Source: Chitinispirillales bacterium
Lineage (GTDB): Bacteria > Fibrobacterota > Chitinivibrionia > Chitinivibrionales > Chitinispirillaceae
Assembly: GCA_031254105.1 (NCBI GenBank)
Contig: JAIRVB010000049.1
Coordinates: 48,706 to 112,705 of the forward strand
Length of the DNA stretch: 64,000 nt
Reading direction: 5' to 3'
Shown here: piece after piece, positions 24,927-33,830 of the stretch
Layout of the letters: each line of letters begins with the position of its first letter
Numbering within the stretch: the first letter of the stretch is position 1
Position numbers and translations under genes: made by a program
Notes under the pieces: model-generated
Seen by the model: only the letters and a program-made list of their open reading frames with translations
Databases searched by the model: none
What the model was told of the DNA's origin: nothing

Positions 24927-27101
24927 ATGAAATCCCTTTTTATTCCCGCCGCAATACTTATTTCCCTGTTTACACTTCCAATATATGCGGAGAGAGCGCC
25001 TGTTGAAGGCGAACAAGTCCAAATAATTGACATGATGGCGCGGCTCGTATTTGAGCTTGGGGTAATCATTATTGCCGCGCGTATCGGGGGGCTTCTCGTA
25101 GAAAAGATACATATCCCTTCCGTTTTGGGGGAACTTTTAGTCGGGGTGATAATAGGTCCTTACCTCTTGGGGGGTGTAAGCTTACCCGGCCTTCCCAATG
25201 GTCTTTTTCCAATCTCTACAGCGACTGTTTTGCCTGTTTCTCCCGAACTTTACGCTATCGCTACAATCGCCTCCATTATACTTCTGTTTTGGGCGGGGCT
25301 TGAGACAGACCTGGCGATGATGATAAAATTTTCTGTGGTAGGGTTAGCGGTGGGTTTTGGCGGTACGCTCTGCTCTTTCTTAGGCGGAAGCTTTGCAGGA
25401 TCGCTTTTCTTTGGCCTGCCCTTTTCCGATTCAAACGTACTTTTTCTGGGTTTAATGATCTCCTCCGGTTCGATAGGCATTCCGGCTCGCATACTTTCTG
25501 AAAAACATAAGATGGACTCGCCTGAGGGTGTAACTATACTTGCCGCCGGAGTAACCGACGACATACTTGGTATTGGAGCGCTTACAGTGATAGTCGCGTT
25601 CATCACTACGACTGCCGGTACAGGAAGCGGTACAGGCGTTGCGCCGGTAATATTGAAAGCTGTTGTGATAGGAGTGTGCTTTACTGTTTCTGTTATTCTT
25701 CTTGCTACCCCGATCACAAAAGTGATAAAAAAATTTCAATCTGTTGTTTCTATCTCAATACTTGTTCTAGGACTTACGCTTATCGTTGCGGGTATTTTTC
25801 AATTAGCCGGTCTTGCGATGATCATAGGAGCGTATGTAATAGGACTGAGCCTCTCCAAAACCGACCTTACCGATACTGTACGGGATTCCATGGAGGGGGT
25901 ATACAACTTTTTTGTTCCCGTATTCTTTGTAGTTATGGGTATGCTTGTTGATCTGCGCGCTTTTATGTCTAAAGAAGTTCTGATCTTTGGTTTGATATAC
26001 ACAGTAGTGGCAATAGTTACAAAATTAATAGGATGCGTTCTCCCGCCGTTGTTTTTAAATTTTAACCGCTTGGGCGCTTTGCGTATAGGAATAGGGATGG
26101 CGCCCCGCGGAGAAACAACGCTCATCATCGCCGGAATCGGCCTGTCCACCCATCTTTTAGATCCAAAATATTTTGCGGCCGCAATACTTGCGACACTTAT
26201 CACAATTTTGATTTTGCCGCCGGTTATGTCAATGCTTTTTCATATTGAAAAGAAGGGTACGAAAAAAACGTTTCTTCTCAGAGACATCGTATCCACCCCG
26301 TTCTCTTTCGATTGTCCGGAACTGACCGACCTTCTGGAACAGCGGCTTATTCAGTCATTTCGAAACGAAGGGTTCTATGTACACTCCGTTTTTATTGATG
26401 ATCATACGGTTTACCATTTGAGAAAAGATGAAACGCTTATTACTATACACGCAAAAAAAATGAGTCTCGGATTTGAAACGGCAAGCCAGGATGTGATTTA
26501 CGCGAAAACTATTGTATATGAAGCTTTGCTGAATATCAACGATACTATCTCAAAAGTCAAAAATATGATAAAACCCGAACTCCTTCTCAAAGGCCTTACA
26601 GACGCAACCGGAAGAATGAGTACGGATGTACACCGCACGCTCGATCTGCGCTGCATCATTCCGTCCCTGAAAGCAGCCGCAAAGCAGGAAGTCATAGAGG
26701 AACTCATTGATGTACTTTATAGAAACGGTATTGTCCAGGACAAGGAAAGCGCTTTCGATGCTGTAATGGAACGTGAAAACTCTATGAGCACAGGCATGCA
26801 GCATGGCGTAGCTCTGCCTCACGGCAAAACCGATTCTGTAAACAGAATCACTATAGCTATCGGACTTTCCAGAAGAGGAATCGATTTTCATTCTATTGAC
26901 GGAGAGCTATCAAATATTTTTGTACTTATCCTATCGCCTCTGCACGCCGGAAGCCCGCACATACAGTTTTTAGCCAGTCTTTCCGCCCTTCTCAACAGTC
27001 CGGAAGTAAGAGCGAGGCTTATGAAATGCAAGGATCGTGAGGAGATATACTGGTTTTTCAGGAAAGGATTAGGTGCAAAAACTATGGAATCTAAAACGTA
27101 G
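24927..27101 (+). CDS. CPA2-type cation:proton antiporter fused to a PTS EIIA domain, copy 2
   Basis: This 724-aa paralog is similar along the full length to the 22363-24534 protein. It has the signal-like N-terminus (ILISLFTLPIYAERAPVEGE), the same exchanger blocks (PSVLGELLVGVIIGPYLLGG, FWAGLETDLAMM, DDILGIGALTVIV, PRGETTLIIAGIGLS), and the EIIA phosphorylation His632 in ALPHGKTD. Divergence is spread evenly with no loss of catalytic blocks, so both copies appear functional. The spacing to the next TPR lipoprotein is 17 bp, so they may be cotranscribed. Possible ions are K+ or Na+. The sequence does not decide. Confidence 0.85.
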   Translation: MKSLFIPAAILISLFTLPIYAERAPVEGEQVQIIDMMARLVFELGVIIIAARIGGLLVEKIHIPSVLGELLVGVIIGPYLLGGVSLPGLPNGLFPISTATVLPVSPELYAIATIASIILLFWAGLETDLAMMIKFSVVGLAVGFGGTLCSFLGGSFAGSLFFGLPFSDSNVLFLGLMISSGSIGIPARILSEKHKMDSPEGVTILAAGVTDDILGIGALTVIVAFITTTAGTGSGTGVAPVILKAVVIGVCFTVSVILLATPITKVIKKFQSVVSISILVLGLTLIVAGIFQLAGLAMIIGAYVIGLSLSKTDLTDTVRDSMEGVYNFFVPVFFVVMGMLVDLRAFMSKEVLIFGLIYTVVAIVTKLIGCVLPPLFLNFNRLGALRIGIGMAPRGETTLIIAGIGLSTHLLDPKYFAAAILATLITILILPPVMSMLFHIEKKGTKKTFLLRDIVSTPFSFDCPELTDLLEQRLIQSFRNEGFYVHSVFIDDHTVYHLRKDETLITIHAKKMSLGFETASQDVIYAKTIVYEALLNINDTISKVKNMIKPELLLKGLTDATGRMSTDVHRTLDLRCIIPSLKAAAKQEVIEELIDVLYRNGIVQDKESAFDAVMERENSMSTGMQHGVALPHGKTDSVNRITIAIGLSRRGIDFHSIDGELSNIFVLILSPLHAGSPHIQFLASLSALLNSPEVRARLMKCKDREEIYWFFRKGLGAKTMESKT

Positions 27102-27118
27102 TCTGTTTTAATGCACAT

Positions 27119-27562
27119 ATGAAAAAATACTTTATCCTATCTTTAGCTTTTTTAATAACGGCATTATCCTGTGCCGATCCCTTCTCCGCAAAGACTGCGC
27201 ATGCGCATTTGGATAGAGGCAGGAATGACCTTGCTAACGGTAAATACGATAGTGCGATAAAAGCGTTTGGTTTAGCGTTGAAAAAGAATTCAAGTCTGCA
27301 GGAAGGGTATCTTTACCGCGGCATTGCGTACAGCGAAAAAGGTGACCACATACGCGCAATCGCGGATTTCACCGCAGCTCTTAGAATTAATCCTGAACAT
27401 GCAGAAGCTCTAAACAACCGGGGAAACGCGCATTTTTCCAAAGGCGGCTATGATAATGCGGCTGCTTACTACAATGCCGTGTTGAAAATTAATCCTGGCC
27501 ATCCTTATGCGAAGCAAAGTCTCGGATTATTACTTAAACACCGGACACATCTAAACAACTGA
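27119..27562 (+). CDS. Small TPR lipoprotein
   Basis: This 147-aa protein has a lipoprotein signal (LSLAFLITALSC, Cys as the lipid site) and three tetratricopeptide repeats. The first starts at LDRGRNDLANGKYDSAIKAF, then come EGYLYRGIAYSEKGDHIRAI and ALNNRGNAHFSKGGYDNAAA. TPRs are protein-interaction scaffolds, and this one should face the periplasm. The repeat wording is very close to that of the 27783-29102 protein, suggesting recent shared origin. No partner can be named. Confidence 0.8.
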   Translation: MKKYFILSLAFLITALSCADPFSAKTAHAHLDRGRNDLANGKYDSAIKAFGLALKKNSSLQEGYLYRGIAYSEKGDHIRAIADFTAALRINPEHAEALNNRGNAHFSKGGYDNAAAYYNAVLKINPGHPYAKQSLGLLLKHRTHLNN

Positions 27563-27782
27563 TAAACCGGTTCATCATCAAAAAGTATTCGCCCAGACCT
27601 CAAAGAGCGCCATGCAGAGCCTATGCCCTATGAAGCCTGGCGATGCCGCTGCATACCTTTCAATAAGTCCCCATACTCATCCGGAAAACCTTCCTGCCGA
27701 GATGCCTGTGCTGATTGGCAATATAAGCGGTAAAATATATATATTAGTAGAGAGTCTTAACTGAATAACCGGAAAAAAGCGT

Positions 27783-29102
27783 ATGAAAAAATATATTGCC
27801 TTATTTCTCGTTTCCATTATGGGGGTCTTACCTTGTACCGCTTCTGACAATAATTCCTCTAAGGAAAACTCTCAGGCTTCCGATACCACGCTTTTGACTT
27901 TTGAACAGGCGCTGGCTAACGCTGTATTTGAACTGGAAGCAAAAATCCCTGAAGGAACAGAGATCGTCATAGCTAAAATTGACGCACCCAGCGCTGATAT
28001 TGGAGATTTTTTGAGCCGTGAGCTGACTTACAACATCATTTCCAGCGGTAAATTAGTTATGCTTGAGCCCCGCAAAGCGTTGGAGATGGTTAATACTGAA
28101 TATGTTTTACAGATATCAGGTATGATAGATGATAAATCCGCGGCGGATATAGGAAATTTTTTAGGCGCAAAGGTAGTAATAACCGGCGCGTTCTCCCGTT
28201 ATGCCAACTTGAGCCAACTGCGGCTTCGCGCAGTTGACGCGGAGACTTCCGCGCTTATTGCGGCATATTGCGGCCGACTGCAAAATGATGATCCGGTTAT
28301 TGCTGAAATAACACAAACACATGAGAATGTCTATTTGCCTTTAATGACAGAAAGAGTGCTGGAAAATTTGAATAAAGGCAGAGATTATCTCTATGAAAAC
28401 AGATATGATGAAGCGATACGGGCATTTACTTTAGCGTTGGTGAACAGATCCGATCTGCAGGAAGGATTCTTTTACCGGGGAATGGCGTGCTTTAAAAAAG
28501 GCAGCTACGCCCGTGCGATTTCCAATTATAATATGGCGCTGAAAATCAATCCCGCCAATGTTTTTGTTTTGTTCAACCGCGGGCTTGCGCATTTTTACAG
28601 AGGGGACAATAACCGCGCGGTCGCAAATTACAATGCTGTTCTAAAAATCGATCCCAACAATGCCGAAGCTTTATCCAACCGCGGACTGGCGTATGCTAAA
28701 AGGGGTGACCACAACCGGGCGATAGCCGATTATAACGCTGCGTTGAGAATCAATCCCGATAATATCACAATCTTAACCAATCGCGGAAACGCGTATAAAG
28801 ATACCGACAACTATGACCGCGCGATGACGGATTTCAATTCAGCGCTGAAAATCAATTCCGCCTATGCTAAAGCGCTGTTTTGCCGGGGAACCGTACATCA
28901 TGTAAGAGGTAACTACACAAACGCAATTGCCGATTTCGACGCGGCGCTTAAAATTGATCCCGATTATGCGGATGCTCTATACGCCCGCGGAACCGCATAT
29001 TCCAACAAAGGCGATTACAACCGCGCTGAAGCGGATTTTAACGCAGCGCTGAAAGTCAATCCTAACCATTCCGGCGCAAAGCGTTCCCGCGGGTTATATT
29101 AA
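27783..29102 (+). CDS. CsgG/LpoB-like domain fused to seven TPRs
   Basis: This 439-aa exported protein has a signal (IALFLVSIMGVLPC, possibly a lipoprotein with a weak lipobox). A CsgG/LpoB/FlgO-like domain follows at about residues 50-180, with markers GTEIVIAKIDAPSADIGDFL, SGKLVMLEPRKALEMV, LGAKVVITGAFSRYANLSQL and RAVDAETSALIAA. Seven TPR units run from about residue 195 to the end. LpoB-like domains activate peptidoglycan synthases or form part of outer-membrane assemblies. The combination points to an envelope scaffold. A short third relative of the TPR part is left at 33603-33737. Confidence 0.8.
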   Translation: MKKYIALFLVSIMGVLPCTASDNNSSKENSQASDTTLLTFEQALANAVFELEAKIPEGTEIVIAKIDAPSADIGDFLSRELTYNIISSGKLVMLEPRKALEMVNTEYVLQISGMIDDKSAADIGNFLGAKVVITGAFSRYANLSQLRLRAVDAETSALIAAYCGRLQNDDPVIAEITQTHENVYLPLMTERVLENLNKGRDYLYENRYDEAIRAFTLALVNRSDLQEGFFYRGMACFKKGSYARAISNYNMALKINPANVFVLFNRGLAHFYRGDNNRAVANYNAVLKIDPNNAEALSNRGLAYAKRGDHNRAIADYNAALRINPDNITILTNRGNAYKDTDNYDRAMTDFNSALKINSAYAKALFCRGTVHHVRGNYTNAIADFDAALKIDPDYADALYARGTAYSNKGDYNRAEADFNAALKVNPNHSGAKRSRGLY

Positions 29103-29147
29103 CTGAATAATTGACTATACCGGACGTTATTCCCACGAGGGTGAGCT

Positions 29148-29897
29148 TCACTGCCCAAGCATCGTCTTTACAAAACCAAGAGAGTTAAAATCTTTTCGAA
29201 TATCGAAATGATGACGGCAGTATAACAAGAGCAGTTCGGTTATTCGAAGGCACTCGTAATTTTTTAAGCGGACAGACTCGTCTGTCTCTATTTTATCGAG
29301 GAAGCTGATAACATATGCGTCTAAGCAGGCTTGAGTATGTGTTCGAACAGGCGCACATTTTTTACAGATTAACACTCCTGCCGCGATATCCAGAATACCC
29401 CCCTTTTTTAAAATATCAGCGCCGCATTCCGGACATTTTTCTACTGCAATGCCAAAACCTGCCAGAGAACAGTATTTATTGATAAAGTGCCATAGCAGAG
29501 GGAAGACAAAGCCCTGCTTCACGCTTTCAAGATTTTTAAGAAACGAGGTTAAAAGATCGAATAGTTCAGGATGAGGTTCCGATTGAGTGATTGATTTAAG
29601 ATAAAGTTCTAAGGCAATATCTCTCAAAGCCGGTCTTAAAATATCTGTTCGCAGACCTGGGAAAAATTCTGTAACATGCAGAGCGCCAAGCATATGCAGC
29701 TCGCGGTTAGGTTTGTAGTACAGGAGCATTTCCAAAAGAAAACCTCTGTCAAGCGGAACAGATTTTCCGTCTTTACGGGCTCCCTTGACTATTCCATGCA
29801 CAAGACCATGCGAATGGGTGAAGAGCCGCAGGATACAGCTTGTTTCCCTGTAGGGGGTAATGGTCAGGACGACAGCTGTAACCTTTTGCGCGCTCAT
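29148..29897 (-). CDS. recO: DNA repair protein RecO
   Basis: This 249-aa protein loads RecA with RecF and RecR. The N-terminal OB fold (VTAVVLTITPYRETSCILRL) is followed by the helical C-domain. The zinc module is intact, with CPECG and CKKC. It is the last gene of the reverse-strand set dprA, ftsB-like, DUF502, recO, starting 6 bp after the DUF502 gene. The length is standard. Confidence 0.92.
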   Translation of the reverse strand: MSAQKVTAVVLTITPYRETSCILRLFTHSHGLVHGIVKGARKDGKSVPLDRGFLLEMLLYYKPNRELHMLGALHVTEFFPGLRTDILRPALRDIALELYLKSITQSEPHPELFDLLTSFLKNLESVKQGFVFPLLWHFINKYCSLAGFGIAVEKCPECGADILKKGGILDIAAGVLICKKCAPVRTHTQACLDAYVISFLDKIETDESVRLKNYECLRITELLLLYCRHHFDIRKDFNSLGFVKTMLGQ

Positions 29898-29903
29898 GAG
29901 ATG

Positions 29904-30614
29904 TTAGATTTTTGGATCAAGTTTTTTTCCAACTTCAGCTTCCTGTTTAAAAGCGGAGGCTTTGTCTAATGTGATATCTGCTTGACTGCCGGGAAAAGCG
30001 GCTTTAATCAGCGGATCATCGTTAAGCATCCCGAAGCTCATAATTTTCTTCATAGCTACATCTACCGGCATATCTATGTCTATTACATCTTCCTCAGGAT
30101 AATACACAAGGAAACCGGATGTAGGGTTAGGGGCGGTAATCATATAAACGGCAATTAGTTTTTTTCCGGTTTTGTTAGAAAAAACAGGATTTTCCTCAGC
30201 TGTTACAAACGCGATAGAATAGCTGTTTTCTTTTGGAAATTCTACAAGCACTACCCTGTTAAACAGTTTTTTATTCTGCATATTTATCGCATCGATTATC
30301 TGCTGTACAGCAGGATAGACTTTGTTCACTATAGGTATTTTGTTAATAACAGCGTTGCCGGTGGCGATAATTTTTTTACCAAAGTAGTTCTTGGCAATCA
30401 GCCCCGCGAAAAAAGCGATGGCAAGCAATACCAAAATTCCAAGGCCTGTGCCCCATTCCATTCCCAAAATTCCAGGCAAGGAGGAGTCTACCCATAAAAA
30501 TATCTTTACAATTAAAAAAACGGTAATAAATACTGGAAGTATTACAAAAACCCCTGCAATAATGTTATTGCGAAGTTGTTTAGCAGCCCTGCTAATAGTG
30601 TTTTTGATGTCCAT
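29904..30614 (-). CDS. DUF502 family membrane protein
   Basis: This 236-aa protein has two N-terminal membrane helices (GVFVILPVFITVFLIVKIF and GILVLLAIAFFAGLIA) around a short loop. The family core follows, with PIVNKVYPAVQQIIDAI and VVLVEFPKENSYSIAFVTAE. The DUF502 family is widespread but its role is not established. Operon context with dprA, an FtsB-like protein and recO is compact, with 5 bp to the upstream ftsB-like gene and 6 bp to recO. That implies cotranscription rather than shared function. Confidence 0.88.
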   Translation of the reverse strand: MDIKNTISRAAKQLRNNIIAGVFVILPVFITVFLIVKIFLWVDSSLPGILGMEWGTGLGILVLLAIAFFAGLIAKNYFGKKIIATGNAVINKIPIVNKVYPAVQQIIDAINMQNKKLFNRVVLVEFPKENSYSIAFVTAEENPVFSNKTGKKLIAVYMITAPNPTSGFLVYYPEEDVIDIDMPVDVAMKKIMSFGMLNDDPLIKAAFPGSQADITLDKASAFKQEAEVGKKLDPKI

Positions 30615-30619
30615 ATAAA

Positions 30620-30910
30620 CTATTTTTTCTCCTCAACAAATTTGATAATCGTTTCCCCTTTGCGCACCATACCTAATTTCTCTCTGGCAATTTTTTCTAC
30701 ATGTGCGGTGTCACTTTGGAGTTTAAGTATTTCGGCTTTAAGAGAATCGATCTCCGCTCGCGCCGCGTTAATTTGGCCGGCGCGGATTTTGTCTTCTCTG
30801 TAAGTACGGTACATGTCCAAAAATCCCTGATTTCCCGCAATAAGCAGTATAAGCAGGGGAATGGCTGCAAGCAGTGCCGCGGCTGTAAATATGATTTTTT
30901 TTCTTTTCAT
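30620..30910 (-). CDS. FtsB/DivIC-like septum formation protein
   Basis: This 96-aa bitopic protein has a short basic N-terminus, one membrane helix (IIFTAAALLAAIPLLILLIA), and a periplasmic coiled coil (INAARAEIDSLKAEILKLQS). It ends in the family motif IAREKLGMVRKGETI. FtsB/DivIC proteins bridge FtsL and FtsQ in the divisome. The start overlaps the dprA stop by 4 nt. Assignment between FtsB and DivIC depends only on lineage. Confidence 0.88.
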   Translation of the reverse strand: MKRKKIIFTAAALLAAIPLLILLIAGNQGFLDMYRTYREDKIRAGQINAARAEIDSLKAEILKLQSDTAHVEKIAREKLGMVRKGETIIKFVEEKK

Positions 30911-32001
30911 AAAGCCCGCCTGAACTGTTGACCGCTGATCTGAGTTACAACACCTTTGAGTTCAAGATTAAGAAGTATACCCAAAAGATGCGGGATCTGT
31001 TTGCCGCTGACTTCTGCTATAGTATCAATACGGATAGGCTCGCCTGAAAGTGTGTCCAAAACCGACAATTCTTCCTCATCAAGACCTGGCGGCGTTATGT
31101 TTGCGGCTTGGGTAACAGGAGCAAAAAGCGAGACTGTTGATACTGAGGAAATATGGTCAAAAATATCATCCGGGTTGCTGACCGGTATGGCTCCATCTTT
31201 AATAAGCCGAAATGTTCCTTTACTCAGCGGTGAGTTAATCGGCCCCGGAACCGCAAATATAGTACGGTTTTGCTGAAGCGCATAATTGGCGGTAATAAGC
31301 GCTCCGCTCTTTTCGCCGGCCTCAACTACAAGCACTCCGCAGGAGATGCCGCTTATTACTCTGTTACGGCGCGGAAAATTGTATGTATCAGGCGGTGTTC
31401 CGGGAGGGAACTCTGAAACAAGCGCGCCGTTCCGACAGATGCGCGCGGCTAATGTTTTGTTTTCAGCCGGATAGACGCGGTCAATGCCGCAGCCAAGTAC
31501 CGCTATTGTTTTACCTCCGGTTTCAATACAACACTCGTGAGCTATGGTATCTATACCTCTTGCTAATCCGCTTGTGACCGCCAATTTGCCGCTGAGTCTG
31601 GCGGTCAGACCCCGTGTACAGTTGACTCCGTAAGATGTTGGATTGCGTGTGCCTACTATAGCAAGGCTGATGTTGCCGAATACAGAAAGATCACCTTTAA
31701 CGTAAAGCACAGGAGGCGGCGCAAAAATTTCTTTCAGGTAAGAGGGATAATGTTCATCCGTTTGAGTGATAACAGTAATCCCGTTTTTATTACAAAAATC
31801 AAGCTGTTCATGAGCGTTGTCAAGGAGCTCGGACACTTTCCACCCTGCTGCGCAGGATTGCGGGATAAGTTTCTTCTCAACTAAAAGACGCGGCGCCGTT
31901 TCAAGCGCGTTCTTTGGCGAACCGCAGAACTCAATCAACCGCTGGATACGCACAGGCCCCAGACCATTGATACTGTTAAGGCTAATCCAAAACTCACGCA
32001 T
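30907..32001 (-). CDS. dprA: DNA processing protein DprA
   Basis: This 364-aa protein loads RecA on incoming single-stranded DNA in transformation. An N-terminal HhH/SAM-like region (INGLGPVRIQRLIEF) precedes the Rossmann-like core with LAIVGTRNPTSYGV, SGLARGIDTIAHE and VLGCGIDRVYPAENK. A C-terminal winged helix ends the protein (DTIAEVSGKQIPHLLGILLN). It is the first gene of a four-gene operon ending in recO. Other competence genes are not in the window. Confidence 0.93.
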   Translation of the reverse strand: MREFWISLNSINGLGPVRIQRLIEFCGSPKNALETAPRLLVEKKLIPQSCAAGWKVSELLDNAHEQLDFCNKNGITVITQTDEHYPSYLKEIFAPPPVLYVKGDLSVFGNISLAIVGTRNPTSYGVNCTRGLTARLSGKLAVTSGLARGIDTIAHECCIETGGKTIAVLGCGIDRVYPAENKTLAARICRNGALVSEFPPGTPPDTYNFPRRNRVISGISCGVLVVEAGEKSGALITANYALQQNRTIFAVPGPINSPLSKGTFRLIKDGAIPVSNPDDIFDHISSVSTVSLFAPVTQAANITPPGLDEEELSVLDTLSGEPIRIDTIAEVSGKQIPHLLGILLNLELKGVVTQISGQQFRRAL

Positions 32002-32108
32002 CTTTCAGTCAGCTTTTTCAGTTAGTTTTGAAGGAAGTTTTATATATCATTATAAAATAATTCAGTCACTTATGCAATTCTCGCAAAACTTTTACTTATA
32101 TTTAAAAC

Positions 32109-32636
32109 ATGAAAAATAAAACAAAAACCACGACAGGCAGCGCTGATGAACAAAGGGCGCGCAAACAAAAAGAGATCCGCGCCCTTTGGATAAAATTTAT
32201 CACGGCGGCAGCGCTTACAACCGCGCTTCTGTATGTTTCCATAGTTCCGATGATTCGTTCTGTGTATCTTCCCTATCCGGATATGTTAAACCCGATAATC
32301 TACCCAATTGTTCACGCTGCGGCGCAGTTGATTTTGACACTCCCGGTTGTTTTTATAGGATACAAGTTTTATACAGTTGGATTTAAAGCGCTTTGGCAAA
32401 AAAGTCCGAATTTTGATTCTCTGATCGCAACCGGAACATCGGCCGCCGTTGTTTACAGTGTTTACAATGTGTGTCAAATTTACGAAGGAAATATTGAAGC
32501 TGTGTATGCGCTTTATTTTATGCCTGCAACTGTTGTCATTATGCTTATCCTGTTTGGAAAGACGCTTAAGTCGGTATCCAAAGGTTTTAAACCTGGCCGC
32601 ATAGAAGGAGAAGTCCTAAATGATAGTGAACGGTAA
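32109..32636 (+). CDS. P1B-type ATPase membrane-segment fragment (175 aa)
   Basis: The protein contains only the first membrane helices of a CopA/ZntA-like heavy-metal ATPase. LTLPVVFIGYKFYTVGFKAL, then SPNFDSLIATGTSAAVVYSV, and FMPATVVIMLILFGKTLKSV match the conserved stretch between the metal-binding domain and the actuator domain. The actuator, P-domain (DKTGT) and N-domain are absent. The frame is open, with an ATG start, and its end overlaps thiS by 17 nt, so the locus is arranged as an operon. It could be a decayed ATPase whose 3' part was replaced, or a retained membrane protein. It cannot pump on its own. Confidence 0.65.
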   Translation: MKNKTKTTTGSADEQRARKQKEIRALWIKFITAAALTTALLYVSIVPMIRSVYLPYPDMLNPIIYPIVHAAAQLILTLPVVFIGYKFYTVGFKALWQKSPNFDSLIATGTSAAVVYSVYNVCQIYEGNIEAVYALYFMPATVVIMLILFGKTLKSVSKGFKPGRIEGEVLNDSER

Positions 32637-32814
32637 AGAAATCATCCTGCAGAAGGAAATTTCGCTTAAAGTATTTCTTGAGAAAAAAGGTTATGATTTA
32701 GCAAGAATCGCGGTTGAAAAAAACGGTATCATAGTGGAGAAAAACTCTTTTGAAACCGAAAAACTTTGCTGCAGCGACAAAATAGAGATTGTAAGTTTCG
32801 TTGGCGGGGGATGA
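32620..32814 (+). CDS. thiS: ThiS-like sulfur-carrier protein
   Basis: This 64-aa beta-grasp protein begins MIVNGKEIILQKEISLKVFL and ends with the diagnostic C-terminal Gly-Gly (IVSFVGGG). That tail is adenylated and thiocarboxylated to carry sulfur to the thiazole ring of thiamine. It is followed without a gap by a ThiF-like E1 enzyme (TGA then ATG). thiG and thiH are not in the window, so the sulfur acceptor may be elsewhere. The gene start lies inside the ATPase fragment. Confidence 0.88.
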   Translation: MIVNGKEIILQKEISLKVFLEKKGYDLARIAVEKNGIIVEKNSFETEKLCCSDKIEIVSFVGGG

Positions 32815-33606
32815 ATGCGCGTTTCTTTAAACGGTAAAAGTATCAATACATTATGTAAATTTGCTTTCGAGCTCAAGGGTGAGAGTGATCTTGTTATTTT
32901 AAACGGATATCAACTCACCAAAGACACTGCGTTAAAAGAAGATGATACCGTGTGCGTGATAAAAAAAGATGTCATGCCCAACCGTGACGAACTTGAAAGC
33001 ATGATGGCCAGCCGCCACACTCCTAAGGTACATGAAAAAGTTAAATCAGCAAAAGTCGCTATAGCTGGTCTTGGCGGCTTAGGGTCACATATCGCGGTAG
33101 CGCTTGCGCGTCTTGGAGTGGGGGAGCTGCTGCTTGTAGATTATGACATTGTGGAACCAAGCAACCTTAACAGACAGAGCTACTGCATTTCACATTTGGG
33201 GATGAAAAAGACCGATGCGCTCAAACGTCAATTGGTGGATATTAACTGCTTTATCAGCGTTAAAACGGTTGACGCATATATCACAGAAAAAAACGTTTCT
33301 GATTTGTTCAATGGATATAATATTGTTTGTGAAGCACTTGACAATCCTGAGACAAAAGCGATGCTTGTATCAAAGCTCCTTTCGAACTTTGCAGATGTAA
33401 AAGTCATCGCCGCATCCGGATTAGCTGGCTTTGGCAGTTCTAACGATATAAAAACAAAGATAAATTTTGGACGATTATATACTTGCGGAGATAAAACAAG
33501 CGCGGCTGTTGTTGGGCAGGGGCTTATGTCTCCGCGAGTTCAGATTTGTGCGGGGCATCAGGCTAATATGGCGCTTCGGTTGATTTTAGGGTTGGGTGAG
33601 GTGTGA
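32815..33606 (+). CDS. thiF: ThiF-family E1-like enzyme with N-terminal ThiS-like domain
   Basis: This 263-aa protein begins with a 60-residue beta-grasp-like region (MRVSLNGKSINTLCKFAFEL), which lacks a terminal Gly-Gly. A Rossmann adenylating domain follows, with VAIAGLGGLGSHIAVALARL, then LLLVDYDIVEPSNLNRQSY, and a C-terminal RLILGLGEV. This matches the 'ThiF family 2' architecture, in which a ThiS-like domain is fused to E1. The zinc-binding CxxC pairs of MoeB-type E1s are not seen. It should activate the ThiS encoded just upstream. A short TPR remnant overlaps its 3' end. Confidence 0.85.
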   Translation: MRVSLNGKSINTLCKFAFELKGESDLVILNGYQLTKDTALKEDDTVCVIKKDVMPNRDELESMMASRHTPKVHEKVKSAKVAIAGLGGLGSHIAVALARLGVGELLLVDYDIVEPSNLNRQSYCISHLGMKKTDALKRQLVDINCFISVKTVDAYITEKNVSDLFNGYNIVCEALDNPETKAMLVSKLLSNFADVKVIAASGLAGFGSSNDIKTKINFGRLYTCGDKTSAAVVGQGLMSPRVQICAGHQANMALRLILGLGEV

Positions 33607-33737
33607 AACATACCAAACCGGCTCCCCATCTCTCTTTGGCAATCGCGGATTTCAATGCGGCTCTTGATATAGATCCGAATGACACACAGCTTTTACTTGA
33701 GCGCAGAAAAGCTTCATCGGAAAAAAGATTCGGATAA
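33603..33737 (+). pseudogene. TPR-protein remnant
   Basis: A 44-codon frame from GTG at 33603 reads LAIADFNAALDIDPNDTQLL. That is one TPR unit in the same wording as the 27119 and 27783 proteins (AIADFNAALKIDP). The rest of the gene is missing. It overlaps the ThiF stop by 4 nt, so it might be translated, but a single repeat does not fold. Confidence 0.6.
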
Positions 33738-33830
33738 TTCCACGGAAATATTTTGAGTCAGCTTCCGGCAGAGGCATTAGTCGTAAGAAGTGTTGCTTCA
33801 AACTTTGTATATTGTAATTTAAGCCAATCG

